From NCBI GenBank assembly GCA_902784435.1, contig CACZUR010000007.1, positions 1-64,000 on the forward strand: 64,000 nucleotides of DNA. Reading direction: 5' to 3'. The stretch is from an uncultured Bacteroidia bacterium (lineage in GTDB: Bacteria > Bacteroidota > Bacteroidia > Bacteroidales > UBA932). The first letter of the stretch is position 1; every line of letters begins with the position of its first letter. Under the pieces are notes generated by a model. It was not told the DNA's origin and did not search any database. It was given only the letters and a program-made list of their open reading frames with translations. Shown piece by piece: positions 45,505 to 54,166 of this stretch. The translations under genes were made by a program, and so were the position numbers.

Positions 45505-46494
45505 TTATTTTAAGCTTTCTTTGATTCGGAGCAGGGAGCCGTCCTGCGGACGTACCATCAAGGCAAAATCTACGTACTTTTCCGCGATTTGCCGATTGAT
45601 ATCGTCACTGAACATTTCATAGTCTCCATACATTTCCATGGCCGTATTGTTCCACTTGAAAAACATGGAATCCTGCCGGTGCCTGATCTCGCGGCGTAAA
45701 GCGGAAGTGGAATAATTCTGGAATAGATAGGCATAAACAGGTTGTTCCTGATACAATGCGCGCAGGGAATCTACCCGATTGAGCAGTGAGTCGGCCTTCA
45801 GCAGGCTGGTGACTTCCTCTGCGAGGGTTTCGTACTCCGCCGCTTTCTTGGTAAAGCGCAAAGTATCTGCGCGCGTAATCTGGCCACGGGCCTCCTGGAA
45901 CAGGCGGTCACACGCCCGGCTGGTCTGGATGGCCAGCTGCTCGGCTTGTCTCTGTGCTTCTTTTACCCGCTGGTCCTGGACGACCAGGGCGATGACACCC
46001 GACAGAACCAGCCCCATGACAACAGCGGCAATAATAAGAGCCCTCCTGAGGGTATTCTTCTCCTGCTGTTTGAGGGTTTCTCCCGCATGGGGATTGGCCA
46101 ATTTTTGCCGAACGTCTTCTACCAGTTCCTTTTCTATGCAGTAATGATGGGAAAGCGTGCGCCAGTTGATGTTGCTGAGCAGGAACTCCAGATTCTTGGG
46201 AAGGGAGCTGCCGTCGATGATCAGGGGAAAGATGAAACGGCTTCCCTTATTGCTCACGGCGAAAGTGATTTCCTTCTGCGTAAACTCCGAAGCATAGGAA
46301 TTCTCACTGGCCACCAGCAGGAATACCTTCGCGCCCATGATAGCTTCCGACAGAACAGTCGGAAAATCCGCTCCTCCGGAAATTCCCTCCAGGTCTATAA
46401 AACACGAAATGCCCTCTGCAGTCAAGGCATCATAAATCTTTCCCGCAACCTCAGAGTCCTTTCGTGAGTAACTGATAAAGACGTCGTATGTCAT
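45505..46494 (-). CDS. TIR-domain transmembrane protein
   Basis: The 329-residue protein opens with a TIR domain (YDVFISYSRKD at 3-13, FIDLEGISGG, SENSYASEFTQKEI). Glu75 stands at the position of the catalytic glutamate in NAD-cleaving TIR domains. A membrane helix follows at about 151-173, then a coiled-coil-rich C-terminal part (174-329) that would face the periplasm. This puts a possible NAD hydrolase or signalling TIR inside the cell under control of an external domain. It has a full-consensus promoter and is cotranscribed with the PEGA/barrel gene. Bacterial TIR proteins commonly act as infection-triggered NADases; whether this one does is untested. Confidence 0.88.
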   Translation of the reverse strand: MTYDVFISYSRKDSEVAGKIYDALTAEGISCFIDLEGISGGADFPTVLSEAIMGAKVFLLVASENSYASEFTQKEITFAVSNKGSRFIFPLIIDGSSLPKNLEFLLSNINWRTLSHHYCIEKELVEDVRQKLANPHAGETLKQQEKNTLRRALIIAAVVMGLVLSGVIALVVQDQRVKEAQRQAEQLAIQTSRACDRLFQEARGQITRADTLRFTKKAAEYETLAEEVTSLLKADSLLNRVDSLRALYQEQPVYAYLFQNYSTSALRREIRHRQDSMFFKWNNTAMEMYGDYEMFSDDINRQIAEKYVDFALMVRPQDGSLLRIKESLK

Positions 46495-46516
46495 TGGTAA
46501 TTATACAAATCCGTTT

Positions 46517-46548
46517 CAAATATATTAAGATTTCCGCAATAACACAAA
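46517..46548 (-). promoter_or_regulatory. Full-consensus promoter of the TIR-PEGA operon
   Basis: On the minus strand TTTG (46545-46548), a 20-base spacer and TATATTTG (46517-46524) match the Bacteroidota promoter exactly. The -7 box ends 22 bases before the TIR ATG, so the operon is likely transcribed constitutively. Confidence 0.85.
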
Positions 46549-46566
46549 TAAAACTGCGTGCCCGGC

Positions 46567-48309
46567 TTACTCCTTTCCGAATAGCAGGGCCAGATCGGCC
46601 TGCAGCGCCGGAGCGGCCAACTTTTCCGGCACAAAGGACCATGCGCCTATGACAGAAGGGTCCCCGATGGTTTCCGGGTCTATGCTGCCGTATTTGAGCA
46701 GGTAATCGTACAGGATATTGCGGATTTCCGGATGGCGGGAAATTACCCGCTCCTCAATCCTGTCACTGTCTACGCCGGCTTCCTTCAGGAGGTTGCCGCC
46801 GCCGCTGGCGCGGTAGGAGGTCATGGCCACCCGGTAGTCGCGTTCCGGCTGGAAGGCACTGCCGTCGGCCATGGAAGAGATGTTGATGCGGCTGCCGAAA
46901 GGCCGGGTCACATCCACCGTATAGTTGATGCCGGCGGCGGAGTCAAAGTTGTAGAAGCGGTTCACGAAGGACCAGCCCTTCTGCTGGTTGCGGGGGTCGT
47001 CCCGGCCCTGGATTTTCAGCAGATGGTCTCCGGGGAGGGTGTTGATCCACTTGTCGTAGGACACCTCCAGGAAATCTTTCAGCTCCTTACCGCTCATGCG
47101 CACCACGTACAGCTGGTTCTCAAAGGGATAGATGGTGAACAGGTCGTTGAACACCAGGATGCCGCTTTTCACATGCCCGTTGTAGGTGAGCGGGGCGGCG
47201 ATGGAGATGTCGCAGGGAACCTGCGTGAGGCCCAGGGTGTGGATCAGGTTCATGTAGTCACACATGCCCACGTAGGCGTCCCGGGTGTACAGCTCGCTGT
47301 TGAGGACGCCCACTTCCTGCAGGGTGAAGGCCCTGACGGCCTCGAAGTCCCGTTGGAAGAATGCGCGCATGGCCGGGTCTGCTTTCCGGGCATCGACGGG
47401 GATGAGGTCCGTTTCGAAGAATTTGTCCACGATCCGGCCGCCTTCCACTTTCAGGTGCATTTTCCCGTGGGCCACATAGCGGCTGTGGCTGCCGGAATTC
47501 AGGAGGGCCATGGTATCGCGGGTTTCCACGTAAGGCCGGTGGTCGTGGCCGCAGACAACCCAGTCTACTCCCTGCACGCTGTTGAACACATCCAGGGCTT
47601 CGGCCTCCAGGATGGTGCCGTCTCCCTGGCCGCAGGCCGAATGCATGGCGGCTACCACCACGTCCGGGTGCTCCTTGGCCCGTACGCGGTCTACATCCCG
47701 CTGGATGATGCCGGCGATGGACACGAAGTGCATGCCGCTCCAGACTTCTTCGCTGAGCCAGGCGGCGATGTTGGCGTTGTTGTAGCCGATGACCGCGATC
47801 CGGAGCCCAGCCTTTTCCACCATCTTATACAGCGGGAAATAGGTTTTGCCGTTGTCGTCGCGGATGGCGTTGCCGGCGAGGAAAGGCGCTCCCGCCTTCT
47901 CCAGGTCTGCCGCCACGCGGTCATAGACCGGATGGCCCGTCTCAATGTCATGGTTCCCCATGGCAACGGCGTCGTATTTCATGTACTGCAGCAGGCGCGG
48001 GAACAGGTGCGGGGTGATGGTGTCTATATAATTGAAATAGTACGGTGCATTGTCTCCCTGCAGACAGTCGCCGGCATCCAGGAGCAGCACATTGTCGAAG
48101 CCGTCGGCCGTGCGCACGCTGTCTATGTAGTAGTTCATGGCAAAGAGCGATTTCCTGAGGTGGCCGTCTACGTAAGTGGAGTCGAACCAGGTACCATGCA
48201 CGTCGTTGGTGGACAGGATGGTGAGCGTGTACTCGCCGTCTTTGAGCCGATGGCTGCAGGAAAACAGAATCAACAAAACGGCGGGAATGGCAAGATGGCT
48301 GGTTTTCAT
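46567..48309 (-). CDS. 5'-nucleotidase/metallophosphoesterase lipoprotein
   Basis: The 580-residue lipoprotein (lipobox LFSC, Cys18) has the UshA-type arrangement. A calcineurin-like metallophosphoesterase domain comes first (STNDVHG, DAGD, GNHD at about 119-122, and CGHDHRPY), then a C-terminal 5'-nucleotidase substrate-binding domain (about 360-540). It should dephosphorylate nucleotides or related phosphoesters outside the cytoplasm for phosphate and nucleoside scavenging. Its ATG lies four bases before the ffh stop in the direction of transcription, separated by a short gap, so it probably shares the ffh promoter. Confidence 0.9.
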   Translation of the reverse strand: MKTSHLAIPAVLLILFSCSHRLKDGEYTLTILSTNDVHGTWFDSTYVDGHLRKSLFAMNYYIDSVRTADGFDNVLLLDAGDCLQGDNAPYYFNYIDTITPHLFPRLLQYMKYDAVAMGNHDIETGHPVYDRVAADLEKAGAPFLAGNAIRDDNGKTYFPLYKMVEKAGLRIAVIGYNNANIAAWLSEEVWSGMHFVSIAGIIQRDVDRVRAKEHPDVVVAAMHSACGQGDGTILEAEALDVFNSVQGVDWVVCGHDHRPYVETRDTMALLNSGSHSRYVAHGKMHLKVEGGRIVDKFFETDLIPVDARKADPAMRAFFQRDFEAVRAFTLQEVGVLNSELYTRDAYVGMCDYMNLIHTLGLTQVPCDISIAAPLTYNGHVKSGILVFNDLFTIYPFENQLYVVRMSGKELKDFLEVSYDKWINTLPGDHLLKIQGRDDPRNQQKGWSFVNRFYNFDSAAGINYTVDVTRPFGSRINISSMADGSAFQPERDYRVAMTSYRASGGGNLLKEAGVDSDRIEERVISRHPEIRNILYDYLLKYGSIDPETIGDPSVIGAWSFVPEKLAAPALQADLALLFGKE

Positions 48310-48313
48310 ATGG

Positions 48314-49636
48314 CTATCGCTTGAACTTTTTCATCTGCTGCATCAGGGAGCCGGTGACGGCGCCCTTCATCATGCGGCGCGTGCCCTCGAACTGCTTCAG
48401 GAGGCGGTTCACCTCCGGAAGCGAGGTGCCGGAGCCCAGCGCGATGCGCTTGCGGCGGGAGCCGTTGATGGCTTCCGGATGTTCGCGCTCGTAGGGCGTC
48501 ATGGACAGGATGATGGCCTCCGTGCTCTTGAAGGCGTCGTCCGGAATGTCCACATCCTTGATGGCCTTGCCGATACCGGGAATCATCCCCGCCAGGTCCT
48601 TGATGTTGCCCATCTTTTTCACCTGCTGGATTTGCTCGTAGAAATCCCAGAGGGTGAACTGGTCCTTGGCCAGCTTTTTCTTGAGTTCGCGGGCCTGCTT
48701 TTCGTCAAACTGCTCCTGCGCTTTCTCTACCAGGGACACCACGTCTCCCATGCCCAGGATGCGGTCGGCGATGCGTTCCGGATGGAATACGTCCAGGGCC
48801 TCCAGTTTTTCTCCGGAACTGACGAACTTGATGGGTTTCCCCACCACGGCCTTGATGGAAAGGGCGGCACCGCCACGGGTGTCACCGTCCATCTTGGTGA
48901 GCACCACGCCGTCGAAATCCAGCCGTTCGTTGAACACGCGGGCGGTTTCCACGGCATCCTGACCGGTCATGGCATCTACCACAAACAGGGTTTCCGTGGG
49001 CTGCACGGCCTGGTGCAGGGCCGATATCTCGTCCATCAGCTCCTGGTCTACCGCCAGACGGCCGGCGGTATCGATGATGACGACGCTGTAGCCTTCGGCC
49101 CGCGCCCGGGCGATGGCAGCCTTGGCAATTTTCACGGGGTCTTTCTCCCCTTCTTCCGTATAAACGGGAACCTGGATGCTTTCTCCCAACACCTTTAACT
49201 GGTCGATGGCGGCGGGACGGAAGGTGTCGCAGGCGGCCAGCAGCACTTTCATGCCGCGCTTGGACTTGATGTGCAGGGCCAGTTTGCCGGAGAAGGTGGT
49301 TTTACCCGAACCGTTGAGACCGGCCACCAGCACCACCGCAGGATTGCCCTTCAGGTTGATTTCCTGGGCCTGGGAGCCCATGAACGCGGCCAGTTCGTCG
49401 TGCATGATCTTGACCATCATCTGCTGCGGCTTCACGGCGGTGAGAACGCCGGTACCCAGGGCCTTTTCCTTGACCTGGTTGCAGAAATCCTTGGCCACCT
49501 TATAGCTTACGTCGGCGTCCAGCAGGGCCTTACGGATGTCTTTGATGGTTTCCGCTACGTTGATTTCGGTGATTTTTCCTTCACCTTTCAGGATCTTGAA
49601 AGACCGCTCCAGCCTTTCGCTCAGATTCTCGAACAT
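48314..49636 (-). CDS. ffh: Signal recognition particle protein Ffh
   Basis: The 440-residue protein has the N-terminal four-helix domain (MFENLSERLERSF), the GTPase domain with GLNGSGKTTFSGK, DTFRPAAIDQL, DTAGRL and TKMDGD, and the methionine-rich M domain ending in IALGSGTSLPEVNRLLKQFE and RRMMKG. It binds signal sequences and 4.5S RNA for cotranslational targeting. The P-loop has Asn where many Ffh have Gln (GLQGSGKTT). The ATG at 49634-49636 gives the family start; the 41-codon upstream extension overlaps the promoter and was rejected. Confidence 0.97.
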   Translation of the reverse strand: MFENLSERLERSFKILKGEGKITEINVAETIKDIRKALLDADVSYKVAKDFCNQVKEKALGTGVLTAVKPQQMMVKIMHDELAAFMGSQAQEINLKGNPAVVLVAGLNGSGKTTFSGKLALHIKSKRGMKVLLAACDTFRPAAIDQLKVLGESIQVPVYTEEGEKDPVKIAKAAIARARAEGYSVVIIDTAGRLAVDQELMDEISALHQAVQPTETLFVVDAMTGQDAVETARVFNERLDFDGVVLTKMDGDTRGGAALSIKAVVGKPIKFVSSGEKLEALDVFHPERIADRILGMGDVVSLVEKAQEQFDEKQARELKKKLAKDQFTLWDFYEQIQQVKKMGNIKDLAGMIPGIGKAIKDVDIPDDAFKSTEAIILSMTPYEREHPEAINGSRRKRIALGSGTSLPEVNRLLKQFEGTRRMMKGAVTGSLMQQMKKFKR

Positions 49637-49654
49637 ACACTTTATTTTAACCTG

Positions 49655-49686
49655 CAAATTTACGCTTGCGGGGCCGAAAAAGCAAA
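49655..49686 (-). promoter_or_regulatory. Full-consensus promoter of ffh
   Basis: On the minus strand TTTG (49683-49686), 20 bases, then TAAATTTG (49655-49662); the -7 box ends 18 bases before the ffh ATG. Confidence 0.85.
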
Positions 49687-49800
49687 TTTTCTTGGAATCA
49701 GGCAAAAAAAGGGGGCTCCCCCGTGTTGTTTTACAGGAACCACATCCAACTTGTTCCAAAATATTTCTGTTTCACCCGACACTTTCGGCCCGCCGGCCCT

Positions 49801-49808
49801 TATCTTCG
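49801..49808 (+). promoter_or_regulatory. Weak -7 box of the DUF4493-like gene
   Basis: TATCTTCG has one mismatch to TAnnTTTG, 37 bases before the ATG at 49846; no -33 TTTG. The rest of the 209-base gap to ffh holds only the ffh promoter. Confidence 0.4.
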
Positions 49809-49845
49809 CAGCAAGCCGGACAACGGTGCCCGGCGGTAAAACCAA

Positions 49846-50964
49846 ATGCTTATGACAACGTGCAAAGGGTCCCTCCTGACGGGACTGTTCCTTCTGGCCG
49901 CCGCCTCCACCTCGTGCGACGACTTCGGCCTTTACCCACCCGCCGACGGGGGTGCTGCCGGCGAGCTCCGCTGGGTCCTGGACCGCGAATCCGTGACCAA
50001 GGCAGCCGAAGAACTGCCGGACACCAACGACTTTCTCCTGACCATCCGGGACGGGAAAGGAAACATCCTGTACGACGGAACTTACGGGGATTCGCCCCAG
50101 TCGCTTTCCGTGGGAGAAGGCAATTATACCGTGACCGTGGTGTCCTCGGCCTTCACCACGCCCGCCTTCGCCAAACCGCAATACGGCGACGAACAGGTGG
50201 TAAGGGTAAGCGCAGGCAGCAGCGTCACGGTGCGGCTCCGCTGTACCTTGAAGAACGCCGGTATCCGCCTCAAAATCGCCCCGGACTTTCTCACTTCCCT
50301 GCCGGACGGCATCCTGTATGTGCAGCAGGCCGATGTCAAACTCAAGTACCAGTACCGGGAGACGCGCATCGCCTATGTGAAACCCGGGGAAGCGTCCATC
50401 CTGCTGTACAATCAGGGAAACATGGAAACCTTGTTTACCCGCACCCTGGAGCCCCGGGAGATCCTGACAGTGAGTATCAGTGCACCGGCGCCCTCAAGCG
50501 GCGGGCAGAGCAGCATCGTCATCCAGACCGACACCACAAAAACCTGGAGCTACGACAGTTACGTAATCGGATCGGATAATCCCGGTCAGGGAGGCGGTGG
50601 CGGAAATTCCGGAGAGGAGCCCCAGGATGCCATCTCCGTAGGAGAAGCGGGAGCCCACATCGGCCAGGAGGGCGTATGGGTGTACGGATACATTGTGGGC
50701 GGCGACCTCACGTCGGCCGGGAAAAACGTCAAGACCAGCGGCATCACCAAAAATACGCATCTGGCCATCGCCTCCCGCTCCTCGGTCACGGACAAGGCTT
50801 CCTGTCTGGCGGTAGAACTGCCCAAGGGAAGCGTACGCGATGCGCTGAACCTGGTGGACCATCCGGACCTCACAGGCACCCGCGTGTATCTGAAAGGGAA
50901 TCTGGTGGAAAGCTATTTTGGGACAAAAGGAATGAAAGCCACGTCCGATTTCGTGTTGAAATAA
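49846..50964 (+). CDS. DUF4493/DUF6359-like lipoprotein
   Basis: The 372-residue lipoprotein has a lipobox (LAAASTSC) and two parts. The first, about 40-240, resembles DUF4493: a beta-sandwich with DFLLTIRDGKGNILYDGTYGD and SVGEGNYTVTV, a pattern seen in adhesin- or fimbrial-stalk-like Bacteroidota proteins. A Gly-rich linker (about 247-256) leads to an OB-like domain of DUF6359 type (VWVYGYIVGGDL, then GTRVYLKGNLVESYFGTKGMK). Surface display is likely; the ligand is unknown. A second ATG two codons downstream could also be used. Confidence 0.7.
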   Translation: MLMTTCKGSLLTGLFLLAAASTSCDDFGLYPPADGGAAGELRWVLDRESVTKAAEELPDTNDFLLTIRDGKGNILYDGTYGDSPQSLSVGEGNYTVTVVSSAFTTPAFAKPQYGDEQVVRVSAGSSVTVRLRCTLKNAGIRLKIAPDFLTSLPDGILYVQQADVKLKYQYRETRIAYVKPGEASILLYNQGNMETLFTRTLEPREILTVSISAPAPSSGGQSSIVIQTDTTKTWSYDSYVIGSDNPGQGGGGGNSGEEPQDAISVGEAGAHIGQEGVWVYGYIVGGDLTSAGKNVKTSGITKNTHLAIASRSSVTDKASCLAVELPKGSVRDALNLVDHPDLTGTRVYLKGNLVESYFGTKGMKATSDFVLK

Positions 50965-50975
50965 CAGTTTTTTTG

Positions 50976-50983
50976 TATCTTTG
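50976..50983 (+). promoter_or_regulatory. -7 box of the acyl-CoA synthetase gene
   Basis: TATCTTTG matches TAnnTTTG, 18 bases before the ATG at 51002, just after the DUF4493-like stop codon. Confidence 0.65.
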
Positions 50984-51001
50984 CATCTTACAAGGGAAAA
51001 G

Positions 51002-52630
51002 ATGCAGATGCAGCACTATCTTCAGCAATTCCAGGAGCAAGTTCACCGGCGCACCGGGGAACTTGCCCTCTGCGATTACCTGGGAGCCACCTATACCTAC
51101 GGAGAGGTGGCGCAGAACATGGCCCGCATCCACACGCTTTTCCGCGGAATCGGCATCCGGAAAGGGGACAAGATTTCCCTGGTCGGACGCAATTCCGCCC
51201 GCTGGGCAACCTTCTTCCTGGCCATCAACACCTATGAGGCGGTAGTCGTGCCCATCCTGCCCATTTTCACGCCGGAAGGCACCATGCAGCTGGTGAACCA
51301 CTCGGACAGCGTGCTCCTCATTACAGACGCAGATCTGTGGAAAACCCTGGACCAGAACAAACTGCCCCGCCTCCGCGCTGTCCTGGATGCCCAGGAAGAC
51401 CGCCTTCTGTGGGCCGTGCCGGAAATCCAGTTCACCTGGGGGCAGCGGGAACAGCTGTTCCTGGACGCTTATCCGCATGGGTTCAACCCCCTCACGGTAA
51501 GCTACCACCAACACCTGGACCAACTGGCCATCATCAACTATACCTCCGGCACATCCGGAGACCCCAAGGGCGTCATGCTCAGTTTCGGCGCCATGTCAGA
51601 CATCGTAGATTATTGCCAGAAACGCATCTACGACAAGCCGGATACCATCCTGAGCATGCTTCCGCTGGCCCATATTTACGGGCTGGCCATGGAATTCATC
51701 TACCCCTGCTGCACGGGTTTCACCATCTGGTTCCTGGGAAAGACCCCGTCCCCTTCCCTGCTCACCAAAGCCTGCAAGGAGATTAAACCACGCCTGATGA
51801 TCACCGTGCCGCTGGTCATGGAAAAGGTGTATAACAACCTCATCCGCCCGGTGCTCAACTCGCGTGCCGGAAAACTGATGAGTTCCCTTCCCGGGGTACG
51901 CCTGTCCTTCTACAAGTCTGTCGGGGAAAAAGTGATGGCCGAATTCGGCGGAAGGCTCTCCACCATCATCATCGGCGGGGCGCCGCTAAGCTGGAAAGTG
52001 GAAAGCGCCTTCCGGAAAATCGGCCTGCCGTATGCGGTGGGTTACGGGATGACGGAAGCCTGCCCGCTGCTGGCCTTCGAAATGCCGGAGACTTTCGTGG
52101 CCGGCTCCTGCGGAAAGCCCATCCATGAGATCAAGATCGACTCTTCGGACCCGGAGCGCGTACCCGGAGAAATCCTTTCCCGCGGCCCCAACATCACGCT
52201 GGGCTATTACAAGAATCCGGAGGCCGATGCCGCCGCACGCACGCCGGACGGATGGTTCCGTACCGGAGACCTGGGCGTGATGGACGAGGACGGGAACATC
52301 TTCATCCGCGGGCGCATCAAAGCCCTGATCCTGAGCGCATCGGGCCAGAATATCTACCCGGAGGAAGTGGAGCAGGTGCTTTCCCGCAACCCCATGGTGG
52401 AAGAATCCCTGGTACTGGACCGGGATGGAAAAATAGTGGCCCTGGTATATCCCAGAGCCAATTCAGTGGCCGGAACCAGCGAAGACCAGCAGGCGGCCAT
52501 CGCCGGAGAAATCCGGGACCGGGCCAACGCCCACCTGCCCAAGTTCAGCCAGGTTTTCTATGTAGAACTGGTGGACGTTCCCTTTGAACGCACGGCCAAA
52601 GGGACGGTCAAACGCCACCTGTACAAATAA
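51002..52630 (+). CDS. AMP-binding long-chain acyl-CoA synthetase-like protein
   Basis: The 542-residue protein is an ANL-family adenylating enzyme: the P-loop-like YTSGTSGDPKGVMLS (about 180-194), VGYGMTEACPLLAFE, the GWFRTGDLGVMDEDGN aspartate motif and a C-terminal lysine motif ERTAKGTVKRHL. It activates a fatty acid to the acyl-AMP and then the CoA thioester; chain length is not deducible. The ATG at 51002 was chosen because the earlier in-frame start lies inside the promoter box. Its stop is one base away from the stop of the convergent kinase gene. Confidence 0.92.
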   Translation: MQMQHYLQQFQEQVHRRTGELALCDYLGATYTYGEVAQNMARIHTLFRGIGIRKGDKISLVGRNSARWATFFLAINTYEAVVVPILPIFTPEGTMQLVNHSDSVLLITDADLWKTLDQNKLPRLRAVLDAQEDRLLWAVPEIQFTWGQREQLFLDAYPHGFNPLTVSYHQHLDQLAIINYTSGTSGDPKGVMLSFGAMSDIVDYCQKRIYDKPDTILSMLPLAHIYGLAMEFIYPCCTGFTIWFLGKTPSPSLLTKACKEIKPRLMITVPLVMEKVYNNLIRPVLNSRAGKLMSSLPGVRLSFYKSVGEKVMAEFGGRLSTIIIGGAPLSWKVESAFRKIGLPYAVGYGMTEACPLLAFEMPETFVAGSCGKPIHEIKIDSSDPERVPGEILSRGPNITLGYYKNPEADAAARTPDGWFRTGDLGVMDEDGNIFIRGRIKALILSASGQNIYPEEVEQVLSRNPMVEESLVLDRDGKIVALVYPRANSVAGTSEDQQAAIAGEIRDRANAHLPKFSQVFYVELVDVPFERTAKGTVKRHLYK

Positions 52631-52631
52631 G

Positions 52632-53282
52632 TTATTTCTGGAATTTGAGGTACTTGAGGATGCATGCGACGGCTTCCTCTTCCGTCATGTCCTCCACGTT
52701 CATGACCAGGTCGTAGTTGCGGGCGTCGTAGCGGCTGACGCCGGCAAAACGCTTGACGTAATTCTCGCGGCCCCTGTCGATGTCATCGATGACGGCCTCG
52801 GCCTGCTCCCGGCTGAGCGACTGTTTCTTCATTACGCGCGCGATACGGCTTTCCCGGCCGGCGGTAATGAAGATGTCCACCTTGTTGGGATGGTCTTTGA
52901 GCACGAAGAAGCCCGAGCGGCCGGCGATGACACAGGAACCCTCTGCAGCGATTTCGTGCAGGATTTCGCATTCCGCCTCATAGATATCCTGTTCCTTGAG
53001 CGAGGAGGGCAGGATGCTTTTTCCGGCCTCGAAACCGATGTACGCGCCGGAGTTGGGCACAGGCGCCACCACTTCCAGGAGGTCTGCCAGCCAGTTTTTC
53101 TTCTTGGCCTTAATCTGTTCAATCTCCGATGCCGTGAGCTTGAACTTGCTCATCAGGTCGTGGATCAGGTTCTTGTCGCTGTAGCGGACATTGAGCTGCG
53201 CCGCAAGCTGACGGCCGATGGTTCTTCCGCCGGAACCCAGTTCCCGGCTGATGGTGATGACGAAAGGCTGCTTGGTATTCAT
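52632..53282 (-). CDS. Cytidylate-kinase-like family protein
   Basis: The 216-residue protein has a P-loop variant near the N-terminus (ISRELGSGGRTIGRQLA), as in the Cytidylate_kin2 family. It continues with CVIAGRSGFFVL and the arginine-rich RESRIARVMKKQSLSREQA segment, which resembles the LID of nucleoside monophosphate kinases. The nucleotide substrate is not established for this family. The ATG at 53280-53282 was chosen; the longer frame crosses the promoter region and the neighbouring gene. It is divergent from the tyrosine phosphatase gene with only 52 bases between starts. Confidence 0.82.
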   Translation of the reverse strand: MNTKQPFVITISRELGSGGRTIGRQLAAQLNVRYSDKNLIHDLMSKFKLTASEIEQIKAKKKNWLADLLEVVAPVPNSGAYIGFEAGKSILPSSLKEQDIYEAECEILHEIAAEGSCVIAGRSGFFVLKDHPNKVDIFITAGRESRIARVMKKQSLSREQAEAVIDDIDRGRENYVKRFAGVSRYDARNYDLVMNVEDMTEEEAVACILKYLKFQK

Positions 53283-53302
53283 AGGTTTTGCGATTAGTCT
53301 AG

Positions 53303-53310
53303 CAAATATA
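53303..53310 (-). promoter_or_regulatory. -7 box of the cytidylate-kinase-like gene
   Basis: The minus strand reads TATATTTG (TAnnTTTG), 20 bases before the ATG at 53282. It is only 13 bases from the divergent box at 53324, so the two promoters physically overlap. Confidence 0.65.
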
Positions 53311-53323
53311 AGGATATTTTTCG

Positions 53324-53331
53324 TATTTTTG
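53324..53331 (+). promoter_or_regulatory. -7 box of the tyrosine phosphatase gene, probably leaderless
   Basis: TATTTTTG (TAnnTTTG) ends three bases before the first ATG at 53335. Confidence 0.6.
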
Positions 53332-53334
53332 CGC

Positions 53335-54126
53335 ATGATGTTCGAAGGAATCGTAAATGCCCGGGACCTGGGCGGCATCCGCATCGGGGACAAGACCGTC
53401 AGACACGGCCTGCTGCTGCGCACGGCCCATCTGAACGAGGCCACCGACGCCGATGTCCGCCGCCTTCAGGAGGAATACCGCCTCCGGCGCATTTTCGACT
53501 TCCGCTCTATCCAGGAAGCCCAGTATCAGCCGGACCGGCCCATCCCCGGGGCGGAACACATCTTCCTGCCCACCCTGGACATCGAAGCGGAAAAACACAG
53601 CGGCGAAGCCATCCCGCAGACCGCCTTCCTGGACCTTCCCCGGCACATCGTCCGGCTGTCCTTCATGAAAATCTTCCAGGAAAAAGGCCGGCAGCTATAT
53701 CCCAATCTGGTCCTGAGCGAATTTTCCCAGCTGCAGTATGCCAGTTTCATGAACCTGGTGCTGGAAACCCCGGAAGGGGCCGTCCTCTGGCACTGTTCCC
53801 AGGGGAAAGACCGCACGGGCATCGGCGCCGCACTCATCCTGGGTGCCTTGGGAGCAGACCGCGAAACCATCGTCCGGGATTTCGACCGCTCCAACGACAG
53901 CTACCGTCCCCTCCTGGAGCGTCTGTTCGCAGAGGTGGAAGCCGCCGGCGGCGGAGAGCCTGAGCGGGATGCCATCCAGGCGTTCATGGGGGTGAGCGTC
54001 AAGAATTTCTGCTACGCACTGGACGTACTGGAAAGCAACTGGGGTTCCATTCCCGGCTATCTGGAAGAGACCATGGGCATCGGCCCGGAAGAGCTGGAAA
54101 TCCTCCGAGGGCGATATCTGGAATAA
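53335..54126 (+). CDS. Tyrosine-protein phosphatase (Y_phosphatase3/PtpB-like)
   Basis: The 263-residue protein has NARDLGGIRI and LLRTAHLNEAT near the N-terminus and the phosphatase loop HCSQGKDRTGIG (Cys-x5-Arg). This is the arrangement of the MptpB-like Y_phosphatase3 family, which can act on phosphotyrosine and phosphoinositides. It is predicted to be cytosolic. Two tandem ATGs (53335 and 53338) follow the -7 box almost directly. Given the possible leaderless transcript, the exact start is uncertain. Confidence 0.88.
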   Translation: MMFEGIVNARDLGGIRIGDKTVRHGLLLRTAHLNEATDADVRRLQEEYRLRRIFDFRSIQEAQYQPDRPIPGAEHIFLPTLDIEAEKHSGEAIPQTAFLDLPRHIVRLSFMKIFQEKGRQLYPNLVLSEFSQLQYASFMNLVLETPEGAVLWHCSQGKDRTGIGAALILGALGADRETIVRDFDRSNDSYRPLLERLFAEVEAAGGGEPERDAIQAFMGVSVKNFCYALDVLESNWGSIPGYLEETMGIGPEELEILRGRYLE

Positions 54127-54129
54127 AAA

Positions 54130-54161
54130 CTTGTATTTTCCGGAATTATTCCCTATATTTG
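54130..54161 (+). promoter_or_regulatory. Strong promoter of rpsA
   Basis: CTTG (54130-54133), a 20-base spacer, then TATATTTG (54154-54161). The predicted transcript start is about 75 bases before the rpsA ATG. Confidence 0.75.
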
Positions 54162-54166
54162 CGCGC

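Noticed and set aside
34021..46566. Prophage, integrative element or attachment sites around the accessory cluster
   Set aside because: No integrase, transposase, tRNA target or flanking direct repeat was seen at either boundary.
49637..49759. 41-codon N-terminal extension of Ffh
   Set aside because: It covers the full-consensus promoter at 49655-49686, and the canonical Ffh N-terminus begins at 49636.
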